Below, in pieces: positions 35,825-46,800 of a DNA stretch of 64,000 bases. Where the stretch lies: NCBI RefSeq assembly GCF_035946055.1, contig NZ_CP108364.1, positions 1,550,001 through 1,614,000 on the forward strand, written 5' to 3'. How positions within the stretch are numbered: the stretch's first letter is position 1; each line of letters opens with the position of its first letter. This stretch comes from Streptomyces sp. NBC_01341 (GTDB taxonomy: Bacteria; Actinomycetota; Actinomycetes; Streptomycetales; Streptomycetaceae). A program made the translations under genes and the position numbers. The notes beneath the pieces were generated by a model that was not told where the DNA came from, searched no databases, and saw only the letters and a list, made by a program, of their open reading frames with translations.

Positions 35825-37086
35825 TAGCGGTGGGGGATGGCAGCGAGCTCCCGCGCCAGACGTTCGACTGCCGCCTCGGATGTCTCGTGCCCGGTCATCG
35901 CGTCACGCACCACCGCCTGCACCACCAGACTGACCTGGTCGTAGCGCGGGCTCTTCGGCCGCGGCGCGGCAAAGAGCACGCTCGAGCGCAGAGTGGGCAG
36001 ATAGGGGAACCGCTTCACCAGATCCGGATCCTCGTACAGAGCCGCCCGCACGGGCGGCAGCGCGCCACGTGTGAGCACCTGGCGCTGAACCGTCTCACTG
36101 GTCAGGTACGCGATGAGGCGAGACGCCGAATCAGGATGCCGTGCATGTGTGTTGACGGCCAGGTCGGAACCGCCCAGCACGCTGGTACCCGGCCCGTCGG
36201 GGCCTGGCAGACGTACGGCGCCGATCTTCCCCGCGACAGGGGAGCCGGGGGCCGACGCGACGGCGTACGCGTAGGACCAGTTGCGCAGGAAGAGCAGCCG
36301 TCCATCCTGGAACGCCTGCTTGGACTCCTCTTCCTTGTAGGAGAGAGCCGGCTTCGGAATCCAGCCTTCCCGGACGCCACGGGCGAGGAAGCCGATCCCC
36401 TCACGGGCCGGCGCGGAGTTCACCGTGACCCTGTCGCCCTCGTCCCCGAGGATGGTGCCACCCGCCGAGTAGACCGCCTCGGCGGCGTTCACGGTCAGGC
36501 CCTCGTAGGGAAGGAACTGGCCCGCATAACCCTCCAGACCGTACTTCGGCGCTATGGTCTTCGCGTCTCGTTCCAGCTCCGCCCAGGTCCGCGGCGGCGG
36601 GAGGCCCTCCTTGTCGAGGACATCCTTGCGATACAGAAGCAGTCCGGCGTTGGTGACGTAGGGCACCGCGTACAGCCGCCCGTCATACGTCGCGGTGTCC
36701 ACGACGGGCCGCAGAAAGGCCTTGAGCGAGAAGCGACCGGGATCCAGCGGGCGTATCCACCCCGCGTCCGCGAACTCAGCTGTCCAGGTGACGTCGATGT
36801 TGAGCACGTCGAACCGGCCGCGGTCCGCCTCGCGCAGGTCCGTGACCATCTGCGCATGCGTCTCGTCGGCGGAGTCGGGCAGCTCGACCAGCGTCACCCG
36901 TTCCCTCGGGTGGGTACGGTTCCACCCCTCCAGCACGGAACCGAGATACCCGGTGAGATCTCCGGCGGTGGCCAGCGTGAGCGGCCCCCGGCTTTCGCCG
37001 TCGTGCTCGGCATCCGGCGCGACACACCCGGTCAGCGCGAGTCCGAGAGCAAGGAGGCACCTGCTCGCGGCTCTGGTCCACCGCAT
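35824..37086 (-). CDS. Orphan sugar ABC substrate-binding lipoprotein
   Basis: The 420-residue protein opens with a signal peptide and lipobox LTGC (ALGLALTGCVAP, Cys about 19). The mature sequence is of the maltose/trehalose-binding type (FDVLNIDVTWTAEFADAGW, PYVTNAGLLLYRKDVLDKEG, WELERDAKT-like region, GGSDLAVNTHARHP). ATG 37086 has GGGAGGT 5 bases upstream. It is followed by the GH13 operon in the same direction but separated by 171 bases with a promoter, and it has no permeases of its own. It may share the operon's permeases or feed another importer. Confidence 0.86.
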   Translation of the reverse strand: MRWTRAASRCLLALGLALTGCVAPDAEHDGESRGPLTLATAGDLTGYLGSVLEGWNRTHPRERVTLVELPDSADETHAQMVTDLREADRGRFDVLNIDVTWTAEFADAGWIRPLDPGRFSLKAFLRPVVDTATYDGRLYAVPYVTNAGLLLYRKDVLDKEGLPPPRTWAELERDAKTIAPKYGLEGYAGQFLPYEGLTVNAAEAVYSAGGTILGDEGDRVTVNSAPAREGIGFLARGVREGWIPKPALSYKEEESKQAFQDGRLLFLRNWSYAYAVASAPGSPVAGKIGAVRLPGPDGPGTSVLGGSDLAVNTHARHPDSASRLIAYLTSETVQRQVLTRGALPPVRAALYEDPDLVKRFPYLPTLRSSVLFAAPRPKSPRYDQVSLVVQAVVRDAMTGHETSEAAVERLARELAAIPHR

Positions 37087-37210
37087 CGGTACCTCCCTGT
37101 AACACCGGCAGCGACGGCATTGTCGCCACGGAACGGCGGCCATGTATACCCGTTAGGCATGGGCGATACTGAAGCCAGGGACATCTTACGAGGACAGGAG
37201 GACCACGACA
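37087..37210. promoter_or_regulatory. Divergent binding-protein / PadR promoter region
   Basis: The 124-base region has GTATaCCC at 37144-37151 and GGGcgATAC at 37161-37169, an imperfect inverted repeat of the kind PadR regulators bind near their own gene. The PadR ribosome site AGGAGG overlaps 37196-37201. Confidence 0.35.
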
Positions 37211-37726
37211 GTGCGCCTGCCCCTCCTGGCGCTCCTGGCACAAGGACCCGCCCACGGCTACGAGCTGAAGCAGGGCCTTGAGCAACTGCTGGGCTCCGCG
37301 TACCCTCAGCCGAACGTCGGCCAGATCTACGTGACCCTCGGTCGCCTCGAGAAGCAAGGACTCATCGAGGGCGAGGACATCGAACAGTCCAGCCGGCCCA
37401 ACAAGAAGGTCTACCGCCTGACCGCATCTGGGCAGGAGGCGCTCCGCGCCTGGTTCGACAAGTCCGAGGACGAGCCGCGGGTGCGGGACGAGTTCTTCAT
37501 GAAGTTGGCCCTCGCCTCGGAAACCGGCATAGCCGATCAGATCTCTCTGATCAACAGGCAGCGACGTCACTACCTCAACTCCATGCGCAACTTGTCGAAG
37601 CTGGCTGCCGTGGAGGACCGGGACAACCGAATCGCACAGCTCCTGATCGAGGGTGCGATGCTGCACCTTCAGGCCGACCTGGACTGGCTGGAACGGTGCC
37701 AGGAAGAGCTGGAGGAACTGGAGTGA
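37211..37726 (+). CDS. PadR-family transcriptional regulator
   Basis: The 171-residue protein has the PadR winged helix at the N-terminus (LLALLAQGPAHGYELKQGLE, then QIYVTLGRLEKQGLIEGE) and a C-terminal helical Vir-like dimerisation region ending in an acidic CQEELEELE. Such proteins usually repress an adjacent efflux or ABC gene until a ligand binds. Here the next gene overlaps by four bases (GTGA), so the regulator is cotranscribed with an ABC ATPase and its permease. GTG 37211 has GGAGG 10 bases upstream. Confidence 0.9.
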   Translation: MRLPLLALLAQGPAHGYELKQGLEQLLGSAYPQPNVGQIYVTLGRLEKQGLIEGEDIEQSSRPNKKVYRLTASGQEALRAWFDKSEDEPRVRDEFFMKLALASETGIADQISLINRQRRHYLNSMRNLSKLAAVEDRDNRIAQLLIEGAMLHLQADLDWLERCQEELEELE

Positions 37727-38472
37727 GCGACACCCCCGCTCCGGTGCTGCGCGCCGAGGGCCTGGTCAGGACACACCATGGGGAGAGCGGGCCGGCACAC
37801 GCCGTGCGCGGTGTCGACCTGTGCGTGCGGCAGGGCGAGTTCGTGGCGATAACCGGCCCCTCCGGGGCGGGCAAGTCGACACTGCTGCATCTGCTCAGCG
37901 GACTGCAGCAACCGAACAGCGGAAGGATCTGGCTGGACGGCGAGTGCACGGACACCTGGCGGGAGACCCGCTGGGCCGTGGAACGTCGCAGGCGGATCGG
38001 GATCGTCTTCCAGTTCTTCAACCTCGTCTCCAACCTCTCGGTCGCCGACAACGTGGAACTGCCGGCCCTCCTCGCCGGTGTGTCACCCAAGCGGGCACGC
38101 GCCGAACGCGACCTGCTCCTCACCGAACTGGGCATCGCGGGCAAGGAACGCAGCATGCCGGGCGAACTGTCCGGCGGTGAGCAGCAGCGAGTCGCCCTGG
38201 CACGGGCCCTGGTGAATCACCCGCCACTGTTGCTGGCCGACGAACCGGCCGGCAGCCTCGACAGCAAAGGCACACGCGAGGTGATGCGGCTGCTGTCCCG
38301 GTTCCACCAGCGGGGACAGACGATCGTGCTGGTCACCCATGACGCCCGGCTCGCGAGTGCCGCGGACCGGGTGATCAGCTTCTTCGACGGCCGGATCGCC
38401 GACGACGCGGAACTCGACACCAGCCCGTCGCGCCGGCCGGGGACGTCCGGAGTGCTGAAGCTCAAGGACTGA
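37723..38472 (+). CDS. ABC transporter ATP-binding protein (MacB/LolD-like)
   Basis: The 249-residue ATPase has Walker A GPSGAGKS (45-52), the signature LSGGEQQ (149-155) and Walker B LLLADEP (169-175) followed by the His switch VLVTHD. It is closest to the MacB/LolD/FtsE class, which partners FtsX-type permeases. GTG 37723 overlaps the PadR stop. It pairs with the following permease gene to form an export or membrane-extraction system under PadR control. Substrate is unknown; drugs, peptides and lipids are all possible. Confidence 0.92.
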   Translation: MSDTPAPVLRAEGLVRTHHGESGPAHAVRGVDLCVRQGEFVAITGPSGAGKSTLLHLLSGLQQPNSGRIWLDGECTDTWRETRWAVERRRRIGIVFQFFNLVSNLSVADNVELPALLAGVSPKRARAERDLLLTELGIAGKERSMPGELSGGEQQRVALARALVNHPPLLLADEPAGSLDSKGTREVMRLLSRFHQRGQTIVLVTHDARLASAADRVISFFDGRIADDAELDTSPSRRPGTSGVLKLKD

Positions 38473-38511
38473 CGTGCTGACGTACGACAACCGCCGAAAG
38501 GGCTAGATCTC

Positions 38512-40833
38512 ATGCGCGCCACCCTGCGCTGGGCACACGCCGATCTGCGCACGCACCGCGGAGAGGCGCTCTTCCTCGTGCTCGCCACCGCCGGCATCGT
38601 CATGTCCCTGCTGCTGGCCACCGCGCTGTTCGGCTACGCCACCAACCCCTGGCAGCGCGTCTTCTCCCAGACACACGGCGCGCACGTCTGGATCCACACC
38701 GGACGTTCCACCGACCTGCCGAAGCTCACGGAGATGGGCGGGGTCGAGGCGGCTGCCGGCCCCTACGCCACCGCTGCGACCACCCTCACCTCACGCGGAA
38801 CCCGCGCCGGCGTCGAACTGCGCGCCACGCCTTCGGCCCCTGCCGTGGGCCGCCCCCTCCTCACCGCCGGCCGTTGGCTGGACCCCACGACACCCGACGG
38901 CGTGGTCCTCGAGAGCCACCTCGCCCGTGCGCTGCTCGCCGACCCCGGCGACACCCTCTCCCTGCCGGACGGCACCGGAAGTGTCACGGTCGTTGGCATC
39001 GCCGACACCGCCGAGGCCCGCTACCGCCCGGGTGAGCAGCCCGGTCTCGTCTGGGCCCTCCCCTCCGTCGTGCCCCACCCCACCGGCCAGATCATCGGGT
39101 TGCGCCTGATCAACCCCGCCGAGACGGACTACGCCGTCCAGCGTGCCGTCACCACGCTCGGCGTCGGCGCCATAGGCGAGGTCTCCACCTGGCGGCAGGC
39201 ACGTGCCGAGGCCCAGGGCGACAACCGACTCCTCGGCCAGGTGCTGGGGCTGTTCGGTTTCGGCGCGCTCATAGCCGCCGCACTGGCCGTTCACGGGGCG
39301 ATAGCCACCCGGATCCGCGGCCACCTGCGCGACATATCCGTCCTGAAGGCAGTCGGCTTCACACCCAGCCAGGTCGTCCGCGTCTTCCTCTCGCAGCACA
39401 TCGCGTACGCCCTCCTCGGCGCGGTCGGGGCGGTCGCGGTGACGGACGCACTGGGCAGCCAGGTCACGGGCAGGCTGGGAGACGCCGTCCGTATGTGGCG
39501 GGTCCTGCCCGGCCACACGATGTCGCAGTTCGTCATCCCGGCGGGGGTGGTGCTGTTCATCGCAGCGACAACCGCGCTCGCGGCCTGGCGAGCGGGACGC
39601 GTCCCCCCGGTGCCCGCCGCCCGGCCGACCGTCACCAGCACGCTTCACGAACGGCGAGCGGCCGCCGGGAGCCGGGCGGCGAAACGGTTCCCGGCACTGC
39701 TGCGGCGAGCCCTCGAGGTCAAAGTGCCGGCACCTCTGGTGCTGGGCCTGCACACCGCCCTCAGCCGCCCGGCGCGTTCCCTCACCACCATCGCCCGACT
39801 CACGCTGCCGTTGCTGCTGATCGTCGTGGCCGTGAGCGCCTGGACAACCCTCGACCGCTTCCACAGCAACCCCGAGGGCATCGGTGTACCGGCCGCCCTG
39901 ACCGTCCACCCCCACAAGGCACTCGGCGACCGGGACGTCCGCGCCCTGTTGGAACACGACCCGCAGGTCGCTGCCGCCTATCCGGGCGTCGAAGTGGCCG
40001 CACTCGTCCCCGGGCAGACGGCCACGATCGCTCTGCGCGGCCTGGGCACCCGCCGCTCCCCCTACCCCTATGCCCTCGCCGAGGGCCGCCCCGCGCGCGC
40101 GAGCGACGAAGCCGTCGCCGGCCAGGGTCTCCTCGACCTGCTGAACGTGCACGTCGGCGACTGGGTCCGCATGACCGTCGGCGACCGGCCCCAGATCCTG
40201 CACATCGTGGGTCGCAGTATCGAACCGGAGAACGCGGGCCGCGTCATCTCCACCTCGCTCAGTACGCTCCGCGAGAACGACCCGCATCTCGCACCGTCCC
40301 TGTACCAGGTCCGCCTGCGCTCCGGCGCCGATCCGAGCGCCGTGACCCGCCGGCTGACCGCCGCCGGGCACGACCGCCTGGACGTGCATGCCGCGGCCAA
40401 CCCCGCCGACGAACTCTCTCCGCTGCGTGGCGTCGTGGCAGGACTCATCCTCGTACTGGCCCTCATAGGACTCGTCGAGGTGCTCACGGCGATCGGCGGG
40501 ACCGTCCGCGAGGGCGAGCGCGACCTGCTGGCGTGGAAAGCCATCGGACTCTCCCCCCGCCAGATCACCGCGGTGACTATGACGTCCACGGGCTGCACCA
40601 CTCTCGCGGCCTTCGTTGCCGCTGCGACGCTCGGCACGCCGCTCGCCCGCTGGCTGATCGACGCGCAGGGCCGGTCGAGCGGAATCGGAGCCGGTATCGC
40701 CCAGGGCCCGCCGGCGGTCTTTCTGATCTTCTTCGGGGCGGCCACCCTGCTGGGCGCGGTCGGTCTCACGGTGCTGCCGGCGGCGCGTGCGGGCCGGCGA
40801 CGGCTGGCGGACACGCTGGCGGCCGTGGCGTAG
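38512..40833 (+). CDS. FtsX-like ABC transporter permease
   Basis: The 773-residue permease has an N-terminal span (ALFLVLATAGIVMSLLLATA), a long extracytoplasmic domain, then two FtsX blocks. The first lies around residues 240-370 (VLGLFGFGALIAAALAVHGA, LRDISVLKAVGFTPSQVVRV). The second lies around 640-760 (GLILVLALIGLVEVLTAI, DLLAWKAIGLSPRQITAV). It is the usual fused duplicate arrangement in actinobacteria. GAAAGGG lies about 9 bases before ATG 38512. It works with the preceding ATPase. Its stop is only 11 bases from the convergent end of the giant gene, with no clear terminator between. Confidence 0.92.
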   Translation: MRATLRWAHADLRTHRGEALFLVLATAGIVMSLLLATALFGYATNPWQRVFSQTHGAHVWIHTGRSTDLPKLTEMGGVEAAAGPYATAATTLTSRGTRAGVELRATPSAPAVGRPLLTAGRWLDPTTPDGVVLESHLARALLADPGDTLSLPDGTGSVTVVGIADTAEARYRPGEQPGLVWALPSVVPHPTGQIIGLRLINPAETDYAVQRAVTTLGVGAIGEVSTWRQARAEAQGDNRLLGQVLGLFGFGALIAAALAVHGAIATRIRGHLRDISVLKAVGFTPSQVVRVFLSQHIAYALLGAVGAVAVTDALGSQVTGRLGDAVRMWRVLPGHTMSQFVIPAGVVLFIAATTALAAWRAGRVPPVPAARPTVTSTLHERRAAAGSRAAKRFPALLRRALEVKVPAPLVLGLHTALSRPARSLTTIARLTLPLLLIVVAVSAWTTLDRFHSNPEGIGVPAALTVHPHKALGDRDVRALLEHDPQVAAAYPGVEVAALVPGQTATIALRGLGTRRSPYPYALAEGRPARASDEAVAGQGLLDLLNVHVGDWVRMTVGDRPQILHIVGRSIEPENAGRVISTSLSTLRENDPHLAPSLYQVRLRSGADPSAVTRRLTAAGHDRLDVHAAANPADELSPLRGVVAGLILVLALIGLVEVLTAIGGTVREGERDLLAWKAIGLSPRQITAVTMTSTGCTTLAAFVAAATLGTPLARWLIDAQGRSSGIGAGIAQGPPAVFLIFFGAATLLGAVGLTVLPAARAGRRRLADTLAAVA

Positions 40834-40844
40834 GACCGGCGGGC

Positions 40845-43800
40845 TCATGGGGTCCGGCCCCCGTCCGGTACCGACCGTGCCCGGCCGCCCCTGGTGTCGG
40901 GCGAAGGCCGCGTAGTCGGCCGATCATTGCCGGTGAGCACCGAGAACACCGTCTGAACGAGGCTGACGGGACCGTCATCCTCCTGCTCCGGCTGCCGGTG
41001 GGTGCCGGTGTTCTCCCTGGCCGCGGGACCTCCCGTCCTGGTGACCGTCTGGTCCTGGATTGCTGGTGTCTCCGTCTCGGCCGGTGTCTCCGTCTCGGCC
41101 GGTGTCTCCGTGGGCTGCGGTGGTACAGGGGCCACACCGCCGGGTCCGTCCGAGGACGCGCCGGACTCCGTTGACCGGTTGGCGTTGGCAGGCGCCGGAT
41201 CCGCAGGGGGCGGCTGCTCGCCCGTGCCGGGCGTGGGCTCGACTGACGACCGCGCTTTCGCTTCGCCGCTCACAGTCTGCCTCGCGGGTTCGGGAGTCTG
41301 CCGGCGCTCACCACCTCCGTGGCTGTCCGGGGTCTTCGGGGCCTGCGGGGCCTGTGGGGCCTGTGGGGCCTGTGGGGCAGGAGCGGTAGGAGGGGTAGGA
41401 GGGGCTGGAGGCATCGCGACCTCCAAAACCTCCGGCGCCTGCTGGACCCCGAGGGCCTCCGGGGTCACTGGGGCCGCCTGGGTCTCCGAGGTGTCCGCGG
41501 CTCGCGTCCCGGACGGTCTCGGGCGCACCAGCAGGAATTCGCTGCCACGCCGGTACAGGACCATCGTCCTGGTGTCCGTCGCACCGGCCCTGGCGTGGGT
41601 GACGGCACTGCCGTCCTCGGAGACGACGGTGAGACGGACTTCGTCTCCGGTCGTGACCGCTTCGACGGCGAGCTGGGTGGCGGCGTCGTCCCAGTGCCGG
41701 CCGGCTGTGAGTTGGGTGCGCATCAGCGCCTGAAGCTGCGAGGTGGTCAGGCGTACGTCGTCGGGCAGTCTGCCGCCGGCGTCGTTGAACTGTTCCAGTT
41801 GCGCGGGGCTGAGGCGTAGCCGCGCTGCGCTCAGCTCCTCGTGCGTGAAACGTCCGGAGCGGTCGAGCTCGGCGGACGGCGGTAGCGACAACCTCTCCAC
41901 CAGCTTGCGGACCGGGTCCCGCAGGGCCGAGCCGGCGGCATCCTGGATGCCGGCCTCGCTCCGCCACTGGGCGCGGGCCGACCAGAAGCCGTTGCCGTCG
42001 TCGCGTGACGGGATCAGATCGTGCACAGAGCCGTCGGGCGCCGTGAGGGTCGGCCTTCCGGCGACCGTGCCGTGGCGCCACCGGTCCGGCGCGGCCTCGG
42101 ATCCCCACGGCGGTGTCTTGTGCGCGGGGCGCTTCGGCTGGTTCGACGCGGTGTCGTTCCGGGCGTCCAGTACGTCCGTGGCGCTCCCGGATGCGGGAAC
42201 CTGCGTCCCCGCGTCGAACAGCATCGGCTGCAGTGCGGACTTGTCCTCGGGAAGCGCGACCCGGTAGTGCCGGTTCTTCAGACGCAGTACGACGTGCGGG
42301 AGAGCGGCGTCGTCCGGGCCCGTCCTCTGCGGCGCCGGGTCCTGCCCACGGGCGTCGTCGTCACCGCCCTCCGCGGGCGGTGTGAACTGCTGGAATCCGC
42401 CGTCGTCACGCACCACCGTGACCCGCACTCCGAACACGCGGGCCGCGAGCAGTGGCAGGACGTCGGCGGCGCCGTGGTCCCACCCCGCGCCGCCGTCGGC
42501 GTCTCCGCCGCGTAGCAGCTGCTGCTGGGCGAGGCGGACGCGATCGCCGTCGGGCAGGTCGGCGTGCAGGGGGATGTGACCGGTGTCGTCGAACTCCCTG
42601 CGCTCAGCCGCCCGGTCGAAGGTGACATCCGCCGCAGCCAGTTCTGCCCGGGTGAACTTGTCCGTGTTGTCGGGGACCGTGACGGCGAGCAGGTCGGCGT
42701 CCTGTCCGAGCCGTTCGGCGAATCTCTCGCGCAGCCCGGTGACGAACTGCTGCCGGTCCTCCGCCGAGGGAAGCCCGTGGTCGTCGAACAGTTGGGGAGC
42801 TGCCTGATGCAGACCTTCCGCGAGCGCCACGTAGAAGCCGTTCCCGTCGGACGGCACGTCGTGCACCGTGTACTTCTCCCCGGAAGGTGAGGTGAGAACG
42901 GGTTCACCCCCGTCCTGGCCCGGTGTCTCCGAGTATCGCTCCGGCTTGTTCGCGGGGGCGGCCGGAGCCTTCTTGAAGTCGGCGGACGGCGGCTTGGGAA
43001 CCGTGCGGCGCTGCTCTTCGGAGAGCCGGTGCCAGCGGGTGAACCGGTCTGCCTCAGCGCGTACGCGGTGGTACTCGGCGGCGGCTGCCTCCGCCTTGTC
43101 GAGGTCGGCCCGCAGGGTCCCGACCGCTTCGGACTCGGCCTTCTCGCGCTCGGACTCCGCCTCCGCCGCCCGCTGCCGGGCAACCGTTGCCATATCGGAG
43201 CCGGCCGTCGTCGCGTCGGAGCCGGCCGTCGTCGCATCGGTGCCGGTCGTCTCGGGACGGTTCGCACCATCGCCGTCCCCGGTACGGGTCCGGTCCGCTT
43301 CCAGCGCGTCGCGGAGGTGCTGCTCGGCGGTGGTCGAAGCCTGCCGCAGGGCGTCCTGCTTCTCCGCCGCGTCCCGACGGTGCCCCCAGTACTTCTTGTC
43401 CGCGCTCACCCAGGCGTCGGCCGCTGCAGAGACGTTCTTCCAGGCGGCCGCGACTTCGGACGGGAAGTTGTCATCGGTGATGAGCCCCAGCTCCCGGGCG
43501 ACGTCCTCCCGTACCCAGGCGATGACCTGTGCCTTCGTCTCCACGGCCTGGGGGCCGGGCTTGATGTGACCGAACGGCCCCAGGCTCCTGCCCAGCCAGG
43601 AACCGACCGGGCTGTCCTTGAAGTGCCGGTCCACGTCCGCGACGCTGAGCCAGCTCGTCGGGATGGCGAACAGGAAGGTTCGCCCGGTCTTGGGCTTGAC
43701 GTTGAGCTGCGCGGCCTCGGCGACGGCCAGTTTGCGCCCCTCGGCTTCTCCGGTGTTGCTGCCCGTACCGGAGGCCTGCGGGTAGGAGCTGCCGGCCGCT

Positions 43801-46800
43801 TCGGCGTTCACGACGGGCTGCGTACCGGCGGCGATGTTGTGGAGGCCGGTCCGGACTTCGGCCACGTCTCGGCTGTGGGTGATGCGGTCGGCCGTCTCCA
43901 TGGTGCTCTCCGGGGAGATCGCCAGCAGCTGTGCGCCGGTGAAGTCCGGTCGGGAGTACAGCCGGTAGTCGCCGTCGGAACCCGACGCGAAGGTCTGCTC
44001 GTGCAGCCCGGCCACCTGGTAGCCGTCGGCCGTCGTGGTGTCGTCGTAGAAGGCGGACAGCGACGCCTGTGTGGTGCCGGTGTACACCGCGAGGGCCGCG
44101 GCCGAGGTGGGCTCGGTCAGGCCGGTTCGCCTGGCCTTGGCCACCGCGTCGTCCAGGGCCTTCCCGGACAGCTCGACCCGGTCGGCGGTGCTCACGACGG
44201 TGGTGCCGTACGCCTTGGCTATCGCCAGGTCCCCGGCCGCGCGCAGGGTTTCCTGGCCGACGACCCGGCGGACGAGGAAACCGTGCTTGGGCAGTTCGAA
44301 GGGCCGCACGGTGCCGTCCGGGTGCGGCACGGCACGCCACCGGTCGATGAGTTGGCGCATCCTGCCCGCACCGCGCTGGGCCCAGATCGTGGCCTGGTAG
44401 GGGGGCGGGGTCAGTACGGGCGTGGCGAGCGGGTCTGCCGCGGAGACGGGGTCGCCCGTCTCGGGGACCGTCAGGCTCAGCGGCAGGTGTTCGCGGAGCC
44501 GGCCGACATCGCCCCTGGCCTCGATCTTCCTGCCGTCGAGCTCGAGTACGAGTCGCAGCTCGTATCCCGTGAGGTATTCGGCGTGCGGTTCGTTCGGATA
44601 GAAGATGTGCGTCTTGTAGAGCGCCGTCGAACCGGCGGCGGTGGTGGACCGGATACTCGTGCCCAGCTCGTTGTACGTGGGCCCGGCAGCGCCGACCCTG
44701 TCGTTGCCGGTCTGGATCCGTTCGCTGACCCCGACACCGAGCGCACGGCTGGCGGCAGTGGACACGCCTGCTTCCACGGTCTCGGTGGAAACCCGGTTGT
44801 CCCACAGCGTGACGCTGTGGTCAATACCCTGGAAGTCCGGTTCCCGCGCGACCAGCTCCATGCGCAGAGGTACGGTTCGGCTGCCTACGAGGACGTGGCG
44901 GTATCCCCAGCGGCCCACCCGGGCGCGGGTCCGTACTCCACCCGAGGTGCGCTCCGCCGCGTCGGGCCCGGTGGTCATCTCGCCGCGCAGGGCCCGGAGG
45001 GCGTGCGGTGTGACCATGGAGAGGATGCGCTCACGGCTCGTGTCGTCGAGGTCCAGTTCCCGCAGCTTACGGTCGAACTCCGCCACGACCTCCGTGGTGT
45101 CGAGTGAGTTCACGGGATGGGAGCCGAAGGGGTTGTCCCGCAGCCAGGCAGGAAGGCTCCACCTCTTGGAGACGTAACCGGGCACGTCACCGAACCCGTC
45201 CGTGATGAGGCCCAGCCGGTGCGCGGCCTTCTCCGGGAGGTGGCCGAGCCAGTCGGCGAAGAAGGTGAGCTGTCTTCCGGCCCTGCTGTCGCGGAACCAG
45301 GTGGTGAGCCTGTGCGGCCCGGCGAGCAGGCCGTCGGGCCGCACGGAGCCCGCGACGTCGTGCTGCGTGTCACCGACCACCAGCACCTTGTGCCCCTCGT
45401 CGACCCGGACCATCTCCGAGGTCACCACGCGGGTCACCGTGCTCGACTCGGTGCGGGAGCGGCCCCACCGGTTGAACAGTGCGTAGACACCGTTGAACGC
45501 GGTGCTCTCGTCATGGGTGCGCAGGAAGTAGGTGGTGACGCCGGTGAAGAAGGACTGGGTGGTGCTCATCGCACCGGAGGACTGCAGCTCCGCGCCGATC
45601 GTCTGCTCCGTCTCGAACTTCACCGGCTTGGAGACGGCCCTGGGGTTGAGAATCCGCATGCGGTGCACCAGGGTGCCGATCTGGTGGAGGTAGGGGCCCT
45701 TGCCGAAGAGTCCCGTGATCCGTTCGCCGTACGGACCGGTCGCCTGGTCGGAGTTGCCCGACCACTGCGGCAGGGCGATCCGTGCGGCGGCGCCGTGCGC
45801 GGGCGCCCCGATCTGCGTGTAGTGCCAGGAGCCGCCGGAAGCCTCCCTCATCACATCCGTGATCCCCGTGGCCAGTTCCCGGTGCGCGCCGGCACTGACC
45901 GTCTCAAACACCTGGTCGCCGAACGGATGGCCCGGGCGGTCCTCGGACAACCCGCTCAGGTCACCGGTTGTCAGGGACTTGACCGTCGCCGGGTGCAGCA
46001 CCTCGATCTTCGGCTCGGAAACCGGGGCGGCTCTCACGTGCGCGTCGGGCCCGGGGGTGTGCTCGTCGGGGACGGCGAGCACCACCCGGCCCGTGACCGG
46101 CTCGTCGACGAGATGGACTTCCTTCTCCGGTATGACGAAGGGCTGCGTGCCGAGCACGCCGAGCGATCCGATGCCCCGCCACAGGCTGCGGAAGCGCCAG
46201 TAGCCGCCGGTCCTCGCGGTCAGCTCCAGCCGGTAGCTGTGCAGGTGGGACGGTTTGCCGCTGATGGCCATCTGCTCGAACGACACGGTGGGGCCGTAGG
46301 AGATCTTGCGGCCCGTCTGCCGTACCCAGCGGGGGCCGACCTGCACGGACCCGATGTTGCTGGGCGTGCCCATCACTCCTCTTTCGGCGCCCCTGAGCTG
46401 CAAGGCGGCGTCGAAGCCGCGCTCCAGCGCCTGGTCGAAGCTCTTCTGACTGTCCAGCCGCTCGGTGCCGGTGATGCTGCCTCGCAGGATCAGGTCGTTC
46501 TGGGTTCCTTCGTACCGACGATCCGTCATCCTGCCGTCGACCCATATGTAACGGTAGGAGCGCGTGAAGCGGCCGGGAACGGTCAGGCCGATCCGCACCC
46601 CGGTCGTGATGATGGCCTCGAGATTCCCGGCGACGCTGTGGTGGGCGAGGGTGTTGACGACGGTCAGGGTGTTGTGGAGAACCATGCGGTACTGGTTCCG
46701 GTTGTTGCGCCAGCGGGGGTCGTCGGGGTCGAGTTCGGCCAACGGTGCGATCATGTCCGGGTATTCACGGGCTGCCGCCCGGATGACCTGGTCGGTGAAG

